A stretch of DNA of 64,000 bases from Cliona cf. orientalis. Lineage: Eukaryota; Porifera; Demospongiae; Clionaida; Clionaidae. Shown here one piece after another: positions 24,701 through 35,880 of the stretch; within the stretch, counting starts at the first letter, position 1, and each line of letters opens with the position of its first letter. The stretch spans positions 4,712,001 to 4,776,000 of the forward strand of contig OZ005695.1 of NCBI GenBank assembly GCA_963930775.1. Reading direction: 5' to 3'. The position numbers were made by a program, and so were the translations under genes. The notes below the pieces were generated by a model, which saw nothing but the letters and a program-made list of their open reading frames with translations, searched no databases and was not told where the DNA came from.

Positions 24701-27700
24701 CCCATAATCCTCTCCTGTAGAACTTGATTCCAGACTGCTACGAGTACAATCAATCCAAAAGTGAATGTTATCACTGCAAATGCTGACACTTCTCGATGGC
24801 TCAGCTCCTTATTGCGCAAGTAGATCTTGGATACACCGTATTTATCCACATCTTTCTTAGGCTTATACATGGCAGACTTCCTTGACACGATCGCACCGGG
24901 TCCCAGCAGAAGCTTGACGAAATAGCAATTGATCCTTGTAATGAGGTTGATGTAGTAGGTGAGTGCAGTAGACCAGGTCCCGGGCTTTCTCCTGCAGCAA
25001 TTACAACAGCAGAGGCAACAGCAGCCACACCCACACACCATGCCACTGCAGTAAGCCACCAGGCAGCAGACACTGTAGTTGGGGTGGGCACGAGCTACTT
25101 TTTGGCGCCAAAATGTAGTGAGTATCTCAAAGAGCACAAAAAAAACTTTAGTAAGAATGTAAGCCTCAATCAGTATAACCTGTGGTATGATTCTAAGTCT
25201 AGTGAAGACTAGTAGAGGTAGTTTGGCCATCTTCTACTAGCTAAAACTATACTGCTTAGTGCTGTTACTGGATACTTGTAACTACTGACTGGTGATATAC
25301 CACTTCAGCTTAGCTTGGGGGTGGGACCTCTATCAGCAAATTGCAACTATTAAATCATATTCATGACTAAGTGATCTCTGTCCATTGTTAGCTTTGTTTG
25401 GTATAACCATTTATGTACTTGGGTTTGCCCTGCACTACCTTAGTATATTGTATACTTGTGATTATGAATTTACATTCCGCTGTTCCATCCACCTTTCCAG
25501 TTTACTATTCTATAATGTGTAACCCCCTCTCATCATTGGCCTACCCTACATGTATGATCACCCACACCCAATTTTGTTGGCCATCGCCTAGCAACTGAAG
25601 TCAGTTATGAGAGGGTGTGGGTGATCATGTACATGTACATGCATGAACGTGCCTACATGTACTTCACTTCCATGGCTATTTGATCAACTATGAAACACTG
25701 TAAAAATAGGACCTCAAAATTGGATGTACCCCTCTAAAATGTCCCCACTATATATATAGCAGCAATAATGTAATAGTATTTTCTCAATAAGTACGGTGTC
25801 CCCTCTTGGCTGTCCTTATTCACAATCCACTCCCCTTCCAGAGTGAGAGTCCTGGAGGCAAGGTGAAGCCTGGGGGACTGGAAACCACACCCACTCCTGA
25901 GAGGAAGAGAAGAAGGAAGTCAAAGATTGAGCCATTAGACATCAATGAGATTGAAGCAGGTCAGTGCTGCTGATGGTGTTGGTACATTATATCGCTGTAG
26001 GGGATATTGTACAGTACTGTTGCTTGCTGCAATATTATAATTATGTGTACGTTAATAAACCAAAGTTTATTTCCGAGAGGGAGGCAATAGCAACATATAA
26101 TATTTTTGTAATAAGATTAGGAGGGGGCTATGGATATATTAAATATTATTTTGGGATGAGCTGCAAATATTCTTGTGAAACTTACAGCCTGTCACTTTTG
26201 TTTTATCTCTCCTCCCTCCCTCCCTCAGAAATGGATCCCCTGGTTGAGTCTCCTGCCACTTCATCCACACACATCCACTCTCCCTGCTTCTCTGTCTATG
26301 AGTTAAGGAACAAGCTGTTTTGTGAGTCCAATGCTGTCTATGCCTACACCTACAAGAACCAGATCAAGACCCTCAAGCCTCCACTACACTGGGTAATGAA
26401 ATGTGCACATACAATTTCATGTACATGTATATAGTTACTTATCTACATGACGTTATATAACTAGAGCTCTGTAGAGCACATACCCCACGCACTCTGTAGC
26501 CACTGTAGCGTAGTATGTACTGCAGAGCTGTTGTTATGACTTGATGATCCTTTCCTACACTGAGCTCAAGCATATGCACTGTTGCACCGATTGGTTGTGC
26601 TTACAGCACCCACAGATGCCCAGAACTCGAGATCTGGCGATTTCATGCTGATGACGACAACGACAAAGACAGACAGACAAACCGATTGCTTTTCCGGTGC
26701 GCGCAATAGTTGTACTATGGTTTTCAAAGGTATAGGTACAATCCATACACCTTAGAAACCATGGTACAACTGACCTGTACTGTGATGTCACAAAAAAAGA
26801 CATTGGGGTGTGTTTCTACCTATACTTTACTATGCAGCTAGCTGCATAGAGTTTGTACAAGCTATTTTCAGGCATCATCATAGTACAAATGTACAACAAG
26901 CGTACCAAAACCATCCTTTGATGTTTATCCACAGCACCACGCTTAGAGTTTGTTCTAGTGATTTGCCTGCCATATTGCCCTGCACTATTGCATGGGAGGA
27001 GGATGGTTCCACGTGACGACCCTTATCTACTAACAAATGTCACAACTATCTGGCAAAAAGTGCCTGGGTGGTCTTATGCACAAGGTATGAGTTAGATTTG
27101 TGGTACAATATACTATATTATACAACGAAAAATACTTATCAGACAATCAGTCCTTGTCCTAACCTGGAGGGCATAAAAGATGCACTCTGCTACAAGTTCA
27201 GAAGGCCCATGATTGATCAGAATTGCAGTGCCATATGCACAAATAAGGGTGGCCATAGAGATGCATTCTTGAACAAACGACGTGAAGTACCGCAAGTTTT
27301 GAGAGGCTTGCTCAGCAGGCCACGTGCCACCAAGCCTCAAGCAAAGCGAGAGACAAGATCTATTTTTTGTCATAGTCTGGTGGTACACAGCAAAACAAGT
27401 GGATCATGTTATACTCTAACATGAGTTGCACGCACTATGCTTTTCATGATAGTTTTCACAATACTACTATGAGTATGTCAAACATGCCAGTTTGTGAATA
27501 ATAAACTGGGCATACTTGCACATACCACTTTCCCCATGAGTGTTCTCAAATTCGTGTAGTAACTGTGTGCACTCTACATGCACACAGTTACATTAAGGCT
27601 ATAATTATTAGGCAGAGTACATAGTTACTCAATTCTACTACTCCCATGATGTATGATTGTAGTAATTATAAATGTACTCTGCCTAATAATTATAGCCTTA

Positions 27701-30700
27701 ATGTAACTATGCCTGTAGAGTACTACATGAATTTCAGAATACTCATGGGACAATTAAGTGGTACATGCCAAATATGCTAGTTTGTTATGGGATGTTTAAT
27801 TTGACAAGTAGTATTATGAGAACTATGATGGGATGCATAGTGCGTGAAATATTATTATGTCCATGGCTTACATACAATGTACATGTACATGTGCGATGTG
27901 TCTTAATTGGCTTATACTTCAGGTTCACGTTCTGAAGCGTATGGGTGGTATGCAGGAGAACTGTCACACCTGCCGTCTCCTGGATGTCGGCAATGTGAAG
28001 GGGATGAGTCATCACTATGGCAACAGCTCCACCTTGCCCTCGTCACTGGAGAGCCTCTGCAAGAACGAGTTGCCCAAGGGAAGGAAAGGTTAGCACAGAA
28101 TGAGCTGCCCTAGGGTACTCCTTTTTAAAGATTGTGCATTAAAGCAAGGATACATACATGTACATACTTACACGTACGTACTTCAAGCAGTGTTTTGGGA
28201 TGGTTGAAGATTGCCCTGATATAAAATCCTTTGAAAGCCATTATACTATATGATACTATATGGACTTATTTATGATGATGGCGTGAGTGTACCCCCCCCC
28301 CCCTCTCTCTCTCTCTTTCTTCTCTCTGCCTCTCCCCCTCCATCCTCTCTCTCCCCCCAGTGATTGATTTGAGCTCTCTAGATCCTGAGGATCTATTGGA
28401 GTCAGGTCAGCTGGATGAGATTCCTCAGTGTAGCTTCCTGGATAAGCCCCCCTCTAAGAAGAAGGCATCCAGCTCTGCCTTTTCAAAGAAGAAGCACAAG
28501 AAACAACCCATCCAAGCTAGGTGACTCCTGCTTTTCATAACATTATTTTGCCATGCAAGTACAGTACAGTTACCCTGCACATTTCTGGGAACATTTAATG
28601 TGGTAATGATTTTCACAAGCACACAAATCGATGATAAACAGCTGCAAAAAACTTCTCCTGGTGAAACTACTTGGCTGTGCAATATTTTAGCTTCGATAAA
28701 TCACATGTCAGTGTTGTTTTTACTTTGGCAGCTCATTCAGATGTGCTTGGACATTAAATCCATCCACTAATAATACATGTATGTACATGTAGGTCTATGA
28801 TCTACTGTAATAGTATTATGTTCATGATGCGAAGGTGCTTTATTACTCAACAAAGTTACATACATGTACATGTACATATAAACTATCCAAGCAGTGAACA
28901 TCTAGCTTTAATATAACAATGCATGATATTTTTGTTTTGTCTCTGCAGTCCTGAGGAGCCTGAGAAGGATCTCATGGATGAATTTCTAGAGCAGTCTGCT
29001 AGGTCGTTAGAACAGGGGTCCACCAATCAGCTGCACCCCGAGCAGGAGGCAGAGCAGTCACATGACCCAGGAGACGGTTACCATGACAATGAGGATGATG
29101 AAGATGAAGAGGAGGGTAGGCTGGTGATAGCCCAGGAGACGGAGAGGGAGGAGGAGAACACTGCCACGCCCAGACTACCCACGGCCAACCTCCCTCAGAG
29201 ATCACCACCACCACTCATCAAACATGAACCATCACCAGGGTGAGAGCAATCATATATTATTATATGCAAAAGAGGGTAGATTTGCAAACTAATGTGTAGA
29301 ATGTATTACATGTATGATAAGCTGGTACACTATCCATGCATGGGCTGCCCGAGTGAAGTGTATCTGTTTGCCATAGCTCTCACTGGTGGTAGCTGCATGC
29401 TCAAATTAAGAGCCAATCTAAGTGCGATGACAACATTCTCGCTCTAATTGATAATCAGTACTGAACAGTTGCCTCAGCTCCACTCAGCTCTAGCTTTGCA
29501 AGAGGCTTAGTGGTCAGCCTGGCCCACCAGCACCAGGCACTGGCTCAGGTGCAAAGCACTGCACAGCCCTATTGTTTTGGCCAATCCAGAGCGTTCAGAG
29601 AGCACATCAGGTATAATATATACCTTCCGGGCAATTATAGTGCATGACTATAAATTATTTTTATGTAGTAAAATAACAAAATCTGATGTGTGACTTTCCC
29701 CTGTGCAGTAGTTCCGGTAAGAATCCCCAGAAGAAGAAGTTTTGTCCCGACTGTGGCACCCAGATAGCTCGCAAGTGCAAGAAGTGTCCGACATGCGGGA
29801 AGAGGTTTGGTGTTTTCACGTTTGGTCGTAAGCTGTGCCCGGGGTGTGGCAGGGTGAACCTCGCCAGAATGACAGCCTGCTACGAGTGTGGACACTCCAT
29901 GCAGTTTGCACAGAAGGCTCTGCCAAAGGGAACTCTTGGCGATGGTGAGTGTGCTCATTCCAACATTGCTACTATACATGTACAATGTACATGTAGATCT
30001 TTTATTTATTGTGATTATCACATAATTATTATGAGTGTAGAACAAAAGCATTGAGCCAAGCAATTAAAACAATCGTATGTTAAGGATTTAATTGTACAGC
30101 TATCATCCAGTTTTATCCCTAGTGTTTATTCTCTGATTAGCAATTTTTACTGTACTACATGTATATCAAGCAGTAAGTATGCATTTGACATGACCTGATT
30201 GTCTTGTGTAGATGCTGATAGTGATGGTAAATCCAGTGCTCATCGCTCTGACTTTGTCTTTGGTTCTCGGAAGAGGCGTAGGGTTCCGCCGCTGCCATAC
30301 TCCTCTGAATACGATAGCTTCTCTGCTGAGGCCAGTAAAGCTCCTAAACTGAGTGCATCTGGCCCTGGAGAATCTGTAAGTTACATGTGGCATTTACATC
30401 ATTTTGAAATTCATTCATGAGTAGTAGTAGTAGTAGTAGTGATCTCTGCTTCTCTCTGCTGCTGCCTTTCTCCTCCCTCATCCTTTTCTTCTACCTTCCA
30501 GGGTTCTCGTCTACCCTCGGTTGGTGATGCTGATGATTTTCCAGAGCATGTTGATGGTGTGTTTTCTGATGAGAGGGCCAGAGAGGGTGACGACTCAACA
30601 CTGTATGAAGTTCCTGAGATGCCTGGACCTCATACTGGAAAAAAGTCCAAACATTTGGGTGTGTTGTACGATCACAGTAATGTGAACATACTTTTTGTAG

Positions 30701-33700
30701 AATGTAGCACCAGCAATACTTGATATTCTGTACCAGAAGCTTAGTTTATAAACAGTAACCTCTAACCGCTCATAATGACGTGAGTGCATTATAATAATAA
30801 TGCATAATAGGTTACCAGTATGGTCGTGTTCCTTGGGGTGATGCTGACATCACTTGCTTGGTGGATGAAAATGGCACTCCAAAGTTCTGCCTACAGGAGC
30901 TTTGCAGCAAGGTATATCATCATACATGTACATTGGATGGTATGATGCTTGTACATGTACATGTGCATACATTTGGAGCAATACCTTTGCTTGCTGTACA
31001 CTAACTTTACATAACGTGTCATTCATCATTATCTTTGGATGTTTGGTTAGGTTCTTCGTAACCAGGTGAAGGCAGATGTGTTTGACATGGTGAAGAACTT
31101 GAACCTGCCAGTGCTGCAAGGTGACACTGCTCTGCTAAAGAAGCTACAGGCTCTTGGCCTGCACTCTAACAGGTGAGGTGAAGTACACTGGGCTAGTTAT
31201 AGCAAGTCTAACACTCTCCAGGTGATTTATCAATTGCTCTGTAGGGGTATATACTACGGTTCATCCCATCCATGAGCCACTCAGGTGGGTAGGGAGATTT
31301 TAACCAGTCCTAGTTTTCCACCTTTGTGGCTTGCTATTTGGTTGATTAGGTGGTTCCCATAGTAGGAAGTGTAGAATATTACATCCCGAGTCCCAATCAA
31401 CAAAAAAATTCGGCCAGCCTATGAGGTAATTATGAGATAATTGATAATAAAATTGCTGTGAAGGCTGTTTCAAAATATTTACATGTAGCTTGCATGACAG
31501 GGTGTTGGGACCCAGAATTTGAACCTAGCATATGGATGAGATACGATGATTCTCTCAGTTCCCTTTCTTAGGCAAGCTCATACTCTGGGGGGATTTCTCT
31601 ATTCAGTCTAGCACATGGCAGGTCGAGATCACGCCTATCACAAAAATTTTGTGAATGAACCACTGGCCGAAGTTCACCTTCCATGGATAAATAGAGCTCG
31701 CCTAATTGTGCTATATATAGCATCATGCATGCTGCGTGCCATGCCATGTACGACCCGTTCTGAAGTTTGGAAGTTGTACTGCACAGTCGAGTTCATCTCC
31801 TGTGATTGAAGTATTGAAACTTGTCACTGTCGAGGTCGAGAGTTGGTCTTAGACTCGATTTAGGTGCCAGCATTGATGTGGTTTGTAGACTGTGCACGCA
31901 CTATGTCGACGACCTTTTACCATATTCACCATAGCAAATGCATTTGTAGCCACCCATAGCAGCAGCATGCACTGGATATGTGCTCTTGGCAACTCATAAT
32001 TGTTCATCATGATAGAATTATAAATAAGAATGCTTTTTTCTTTAATTTATGTTATATACATCACAACTTTTCACTGTGTGCGTTTGTAGATCTCCAATCT
32101 GTCGTTTGATAGCTGCTGAGGAGCTGTGGACTCTACTGGATGCTCTGCAAGAGCCAGTACCAGCCGAGGTTCACCAGCACCTGGAGAACATAAGCTCTTC
32201 AACAACACCACTGCTAGTAAGTTACCAGTACTACTGTTTTTATCAGGGTACATGAATCTGTGAGGGAATGTATTATTATGGTATCAAGAAAATTGGATGT
32301 GCAGGTGCACATGCAATAGAAGTTAGTACACAAATGACCTTTCCCTTCCCCTCCCCCCTCTCCCTCTTCCTCTTCCTCTCCTCCCTCACTCCCTCCCTCC
32401 CACCCTTCTTCTCTCGTCCCTTCAGCAGTCTCCGTCTCACACTGCTGGTGTTTCTGCTGCTGCTGTTGCTACTAGTTCTGCTGGTCCAGTGCTTCACAGT
32501 CCTGGTCTGGTGGCTGGTGGGCCTAGCCTCATCGAAGAAGATGAGCATGGTGAGTTAATGAGCTCAAGTATTTGATTAACTAAGGAATCATGTGGTAACC
32601 AATGATCAGTAACTACATCCAATTACCAATATGGTTTATTCCACATCAGTTGTGTTTTTATGCTAAAATTTAATTGTTTGGATATTATGATTAACAAATT
32701 GAACAATTCCTTATGTCACTAATATTTGTAGGTTTTACATGTGTGATTACCAGTACACACATTTTTTTATTAGTATAGCGGTGTACACTCTAGATTTTAA
32801 TCTCTAAATTGATCGTAGGTCAATGCATGTGGATGATATATATGATCCTGACGTACACCCCTGACATACATGTACATACATGTATCCATGCATCCAGGGT
32901 TCCAGTCCACCCTGCATGAGATGGAGTGCAGTGATGGTCAGTACATCAGCATCCTTCGTACGTGGAATGGTGAGCAGTATGCCTGTCTGACTGAGGTCTG
33001 GAGGAAATACTTCCCCGAGGTGAACAGGAACCACCTGACCAGTGCCCTCAAGAGGCTCGGCCTTGACACTCACATGCCAACTGGCCAACAGGCCACCCTG
33101 CTGAGATCAGCAGGAGTCATCTCTTTAAGGTAAAATATTATTATTACTGACTCTACAAGTATGTTTAATGTCACAATCATGGGATAATGTGGCTAGCATG
33201 CATGATCATCTATTAACAGTACATGCTCATAAAACATACAGACATGGTTCCTGCACATTGACAAGGGTGTAGCCAGAAATTTTTTATACTGAGGCAAGTA
33301 ATAAAGATTGCGTGCGAAGCGCGCGCGAAATTTTAGCCACGCTCCCTTTGTGGACAAACCACGCCCATTTTCGGGTATCTACCGCGATCGTAGCAACGTA
33401 AAAAGTCTTTTCGAGTCTAGAACAGTGCGCAAAGCCGTTTTATCAACGTTACTTACATCATCTCAGAGAGAGACATCCGTCTTGCTCTCTTAGAGATGGA
33501 GCTATACTGCGATAATTTGAGTGCTTAGTCAGCAAACAAACTTGTCATGGCATGCACGCGGCACGGTGAGTGTTGTTATGTATTTAAGTATATAGCTGGC
33601 TAAATTGATGACCGAGGCAGCTGCCTCGGTTGCCTCAATGGTAGCTACGCCCTTGCATTGACAAACAGTATCCTGCCTGTCCCATTAGTACCGTGCGCAT

Positions 33701-35880
33701 GAGCAGATGTAAGCGGTTGCAGAGGCTACACCCCTCATAGCAACCAGCTCCAACCATGTTGTAAATGTGCAATGGTGATGTTCTCACTCTGTTCGAACAT
33801 TGCTGCCGGACTACTGACAGGTATGATAAAGAACAGACCTCGCTTCTTGCTTTGCTCGAAGCTCGGTGGCTAGCGCCAGCGCCTACTTAGCAGGCCTTTC
33901 GAAATACACAGCGCTTTCGCGCCAATCGTTCAACAAGTTGTCATCGTGTCTCTAGCTGTAGCTATGGCCCGAGGCATTAAGGCTACTCTTCTTTGTGCAC
34001 ACGGCCCTACAGTTTTGACCAATCCTGAGCCTTGTAGTGCGGACTTTCTCTCCGTCCGCGCCGCACGTTTATAGCAAATGGGCGCATCCAAGACGCATAT
34101 CCATGCCCTCATGTAATGACACAGACTATAATATAAGAACAGTGACGGTCTGAAAAATACTTTTCGTTGTATAATATAGTATAATTACAGAGGAGCTCCT
34201 TTATTCCAGACACTGTAAGTCAGCTTGAAATGTTCTGGGTAAAGGAGGTATTTGGTATTATTTTTGTGTGTAGCTGGTACATTGCATGGTGTTTTGATTG
34301 AGAGATATCAATGGCCTTGGTGCAGTGGTAATACTTTCAAATATGCTTTAGTGCTGTGTATGCATGTGGGCATTTTACTACTGTTCATCTACTATGGTTT
34401 TTCAATCATAGTATTCGAACATATGGCTATTATTGTTCACAGTATGTATACACTATGTCCATAGGGGTGCCGCTGGTCGTCTTATGAGGCTGGAAGACAC
34501 CCAGACACTGTTGGATGACTTTGGTATTCCTCTTCAAATCAGCCCCTCCTCTGACTCCAAAGAGAAACCTCCTGCCACAAATGTACGTCAAAATCTATCA
34601 CCACTGCACCATATTCTATTGTCATACAGCAGGAAATATTCTAGGGAGAAAACATTGCAGTTTGAGAGCCATCCATGAAAATTTTCTCCATGAAATTTGG
34701 GCATGCCCCACCCATGTATACAATTGGTTTAGCATTCCACGAATGTTTTCTCTACGAAATTCTCACTTCCTACTGATTCGCAAAAGTTTTCTCCCTGGAA
34801 TGTTTCTCGCTATACAGTAAATTAGTATTGTTGGAGGATGAAATGATGTGTGAGTGGATAATTTTATACAATGTATGGGCTTGTATACAATACTGATCAG
34901 AAGTTGACATGCAGCAAGTAGTTTGTGTGTGTGTGTGTGTGTAGTGGGAATCATGCACGTTATGTACGTATGTACACATGCGCCTGAAGTACTCCTTGTT
35001 GTTGCAGGCCCCTCCCCTAGCCCCTCCCCGTCCCACGATGAAATTTAACTCGGGTGCCTCTCTGCCGCCTCATATCTCCAGACGCAAGATGAGCGCTCCT
35101 GGCAACTTCACCAATCACCTGGTCTCCACTGCTATCAAGACTGAGCCTGCTCAAGGTAGATGACAGCAATGCACCTTCATATCCAAGGGTTTCCAACATT
35201 TTATATACACATGTACATGTACTAGAAACCAGTGGGAAGCTGGGTACGAGAGTAACTAACAGTATATGAACTGTTGCATTAGTGTTGGTGCAGGCCATGA
35301 AACTACAAATTTGATAGCATGTTATTCAGTACCCCTCTATATAATAGATATATGTATTGTTATGGTCTAGTCACATTGTTCCATGCGTGCAATGTTACGT
35401 ATAATTATCTCCATGCAGACACATTGCATGCTGAGTGTATGCGGAACATCCTGGCTGCCATCAGCTATGATGATCTAGTGGCCTTACTGGAGAAGTCTCG
35501 AGATGAGGCCCTCTCGTCTACTGGTGGGATTGATGAAGATGCTGATGGTGTGTATGTGTGTCTCCCTCCCTCCCTCTCTCTCTTCCTCTCTCCCTCTCTC
35601 TTCCTCCCTCCTGTCTGCATGACTGTGTGGTGGATTGATGAAGGCAGCTTGCCTTAATACCATTGTATTGTCCACAGCAGTTGCTAGTGAGCTTGATGGT
35701 GTTCAGCAGTTGATCCACTCCCGGAGAGAACTGTGCAACATCCTGAGCAGTGAGATAGGTTACCTCACTGCCTCCAACCATGCCTTCATGGCCGAGGTGG
35801 TCAGACTCAATCACTCTGGAAAGCAAATTATCCAAGATTTAGAAAGTTCTTTGCTGGCATTCAATATCATTTTACAATAG
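13633..35880 (+). CDS. Giant nuclear protein with zinc ribbons and two Ski/Dac-like modules (22 exons)
   Basis: Exons: 13633-18733, 18892-18993, 20732-20863, 21382-21432, 21850-21929, 25842-25959, 26229-26392, 27923-28088, 28361-28520, 28949-29239, 29709-29944, 30212-30375, 30502-30658, 30811-30911, 31051-31172, 32090-32216, 32426-32549, 32898-33129, 34465-34582, 35008-35155, 35419-35547, 35678-35880. All junctions are GT-AG and phases agree, giving 8,226 nt and 2,741 residues. Order: cysteine-rich module (about 155-216), long S/T/P and acidic disorder, basic tracts, a globular part at about 1778-1971 (KLVLYSVKL, YRVVLLVPL, VHVLKRMGGM), zinc ribbon (about 2122-2200), Ski-like modules (about 2308-2424 and 2466-2582), and a helical C-terminus. 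Ski/Sno/Dac domains are winged-helix-like folds of animal transcriptional regulators, so a chromatin or transcription role is inferred. I know no orthologue. Its 3' half is duplicated at 55-64 kb. Confidence 0.85.
19062..20013. mobile_element. Inverted-repeat transposon starting CAGTGGAACC
   Basis: The ends CAGTGGAACCTCTATCCC and GGGGTTCCACTA are inverted. About 100 bases further in, TTTATGGTTACGGGTGATAG matches CTGTCACCCGTAACCTTAAT inverted, so the arms extend about 130 bp. CAGTGGAACC-type ends occur in pogo/Tigger-like elements, but no transposase frame is present and the family is uncertain. A smaller foldback element sits inside. Confidence 0.6.
19217..19433. mobile_element. Foldback element nested in the 19062 transposon
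   Basis: ACCTTAGTGTCACTAAAGTT and AACTTTAGTGACACTAAGGT are perfect inverted ends. Between them 'atcgctaaatta' or close variants occur four times on either strand. About 217 bp, non-coding. Confidence 0.75.
20559..20730 (+). repeat. 170-base C/T-only tract leading to a splice acceptor
   Basis: Almost every base between 20559 and 20730 is C or T (CCCTC and CCCTCC units), ending in the CAG acceptor of the exon at 20732. It is far longer than a normal polypyrimidine tract and can form triplex DNA by mirror symmetry. In other frames it yields spurious Pro/Ser/Leu-rich open frames. Confidence 0.9.
21977..22478. mobile_element. Third TACCGTAGTGTCCCAGG-family element, split by a nested transposon
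   Basis: The ends TACCATAGTGTCCCGAGTAA and CCCAGGACACTACCGTA belong to the family at 2004 and 11245. Removing the nested element at 22026-22346 restores an element of about 180 bp, like the other copies. Confidence 0.75.
22026..22346. mobile_element. CAG-ended transposon with 5-bp target duplication CTGGC
   Basis: The ends CAGTGGTGTGTCCAGG and CCTTGGACACGCCACTG are inverted. CTGGC is duplicated at 22021-22025 and 22347-22351. The inside carries 'gcgcaaaattttaagccacgcccc', shared with the elements at 33262, 51050, 55701 and 59469. Non-coding, 321 bp. Confidence 0.85.
22800..23050 (+). repeat. Dispersed repeat with a GACGACCTTTACC-type end
   Basis: 'ctgtgattgaag', 'tcggtcttagac' and 'ttgatgatcctttaccctatg' match the order of blocks in the repeats at 31390, 47345 (reversed), 53240, 53780 and 62100. 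The last two blocks occur twice within it. Family D in this annotation; class unknown. Confidence 0.6.
23141..23906 (+). mobile_element. TTAA-family element with intact TTAA target duplication
   Basis: TTAA at 23137-23140 and 23907-23910 flanks an element that begins CCCTCGGCGCATGCGCGAGG and ends GTGCTCGAGAGAGCTCTAG. TTAA duplications are typical of piggyBac and Kolobok transposons. No transposase is encoded, so this is a non-autonomous derivative and the best-bounded member of the family here (766 bp). Confidence 0.75.
24010..25230 (-). CDS. Cysteine-rich multipass membrane protein nested in an intron
   Basis: An uninterrupted 406-codon frame runs from ATG at 25230 to a stop at 24010. Hydrophobic helices lie at about residues 15-40, 150-170, 236-262, 296-315 and 328-346. 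A cluster of about a dozen cysteines (CGCGCCCLCCCNCC, residues 66-79), next to basic residues, looks like a juxtamembrane palmitoylation patch. Between helices 2 and 3 a loop of about 60 residues has four cysteines (about 179, 187, 211, 228) and an NSS glycosylation site, suggesting a disulfide-bonded extracellular loop. The C-terminal tail is acidic and phosphorylatable. I do not recognise the family. The gene is intronless and antisense to the host gene's 3.9-kb intron, which suggests origin by retroposition or a nested lineage-specific gene. Confidence 0.7.
   Translation of the reverse strand: MAKLPLLVFTRLRIIPQVILIEAYILTKVFFVLFEILTTFWRQKVARAHPNYSVCCLVAYCSGMVCGCGCCCLCCCNCCRRKPGTWSTALTYYINLITRINCYFVKLLLGPGAIVSRKSAMYKPKKDVDKYGVSKIYLRNKELSHREVSAFAVITFTFGLIVLVAVWNQVLQERIMGTCSVEVGTSCYPQLSDNSSAVDFAMPTDQPIDDCSYWNSESVSNYVEGFQCFQLRFDLLAILSRFGGLLSLMLLVLRTTFSLALATIDSTFENFLQSSDDKKCWYKTKLNSLVAIVKTGRIFLAFIAYSIELLAISIIQRRLISSPNFQVGFEVVLVIGLLTSSLLLPLEEYSLAQDQARGGVTPLSWQQSVDRQTIQSPEEDDENDSFRYHKLQSFDSVDYQRDVSEA
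26461..26707 (-). mobile_element. TTAA-family fragment, reversed, in copy A only
   Basis: It begins CTAGAGCTCTGTAGAGCACA and ends with gacagacaaaccgattgc and ccggtgcgcgca, as in the reversed copy at 42571. It lies within the 460 bases absent from copy B. Confidence 0.6.
27431..27846. mobile_element. 416-bp foldback element in copy A
   Basis: The two halves are imperfect inverted repeats around a centre near 27640: CGCACTATGC pairs with GCATAGTGCG, CCCATGAGTGTTCTC with GAATACTCATGGG, and TTAAGGCTATAATTATTAGG with its complement. It is non-coding. The copy B version (about 56200-57937) has extra DNA at the centre and a further insertion. Confidence 0.8.
29709..29944 (+). other. Zinc-ribbon exon of the large gene
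   Basis: This exon encodes four cysteine pairs in about 55 residues: FCPDCG, CKKCPTCGKRF, KLCPGCG and ACYECGH. The spacing suggests two adjacent four-cysteine zinc ribbons. The first half resembles the UPF0547-type pattern (C-x2-C, a few residues, C-x2-C). It parallels the N-terminal module in exon 1. Copy B (60640-60875) has Ser in place of the second Cys of CPTC. Confidence 0.7.
30811..32216 (+). other. First Ski/Sno/Dac-like module (three exons)
   Basis: Residues about 2308-2424 read FCLQELCSKVLRNQ, then KNLNLPVLQGDTALLKKLQA and GLHSNRSPICRLIAAEEL. The order of hydrophobic and polar positions follows Ski/Dach domains (CLPQVLNSVL, then QL..LK.LGI, then APSCGLIT..DA.RL). The family assignment is by pattern recall and needs a profile search. 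Exons 30811-30911, 31051-31172 and 32090-32216; copy B exons 61522-61622, 61762-61883 and 62800-62926 keep the frame. Confidence 0.6.
31390..31960 (+). repeat. Family D dispersed repeat in an intron
   Basis: 'atgaggtaattatgagataa' near the start, 'ctgtgattgaag', 'gaaacttgtcactgtcgagg' and 'cgacgaccttttaccatatt' near the end match the repeats at 53240 and 53780. It accounts for most of the 0.9-kb intron between the Ski-like exons and is present in copy B at about 62100-62680, so it predates the duplication. Confidence 0.65.
32898..34582 (+). other. Second Ski/Sno/Dac-like module (two exons)
   Basis: Residues about 2466-2582 include YISILRTWNGEQYACLTEVW, then HLTSALKRLGL, QQATLLRSAGVIS and GRLMRLEDTQTLL. 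This repeats the same order as the first module (core cysteine or leucine helix, an L..LGI-like helix, then a GxLxxxED/DAxxL segment). Exons 32898-33129 and 34465-34582. The first is intact in copy B (63616-63847); the second would lie beyond the window. Confidence 0.55.
33262..33655. mobile_element. CAAGGG-ended transposon in an intron of the large gene
   Basis: The ends CAAGGGTGTAGCCAG and GGTAGCTACGCCCTTG are inverted. CATTGA (6 bp, extendable to CATTGACA) flanks both sides. The interior has gcgcgcgaaattttagccacgc, linking it to the CAG-ended group. Copy B starts the same element at 63980, so insertion predates the duplication. Confidence 0.8.
34622..34818. mobile_element. Foldback element in the intron after 34582
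   Basis: TACAGCAGGAAATATTCTAG followed by GGAGAAAAC is mirrored by GTTTTCTCCCTGGAATGTTT and CTCGCTATACAGTA. About 197 bp, non-coding. Confidence 0.6.

Larger units (their letters stand above)
21930..25841 (+). other. 3.9-kb intron hosting elements and an antisense gene
   Basis: This phase-0 intron separates the KLVLYSVKL exons from the SESPGG exon. It contains the elements at 21977-22478 and 23141-23906, a dispersed repeat at 22800-23050 and the complete minus-strand membrane protein gene at 24010-25230. No extra exon of the host gene was recognised. Confidence 0.7.
26050..33280 (+). repeat. Segmental duplication, copy A
   Basis: From 'taataaaccaaagtttatt' (about 26050) this DNA matches 54872-64000 in the same orientation, exons and introns alike, with the partner about 30.7-30.9 kb downstream. 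By eye the exons differ at about 1-2 percent of bases. The match runs to the window end (33280 pairs with about 64000) and probably continues. This copy keeps every reading frame. Confidence 0.9.

Noticed and set aside
32268-32558. Leu-rich 96-codon frame (and its copy at 62978-63265)
   Set aside because: It is the wrong frame across a pyrimidine tract and the exon 32426-32549, whose true frame (QSPSHTAGVSAAAVATSS) fits the splice phases.
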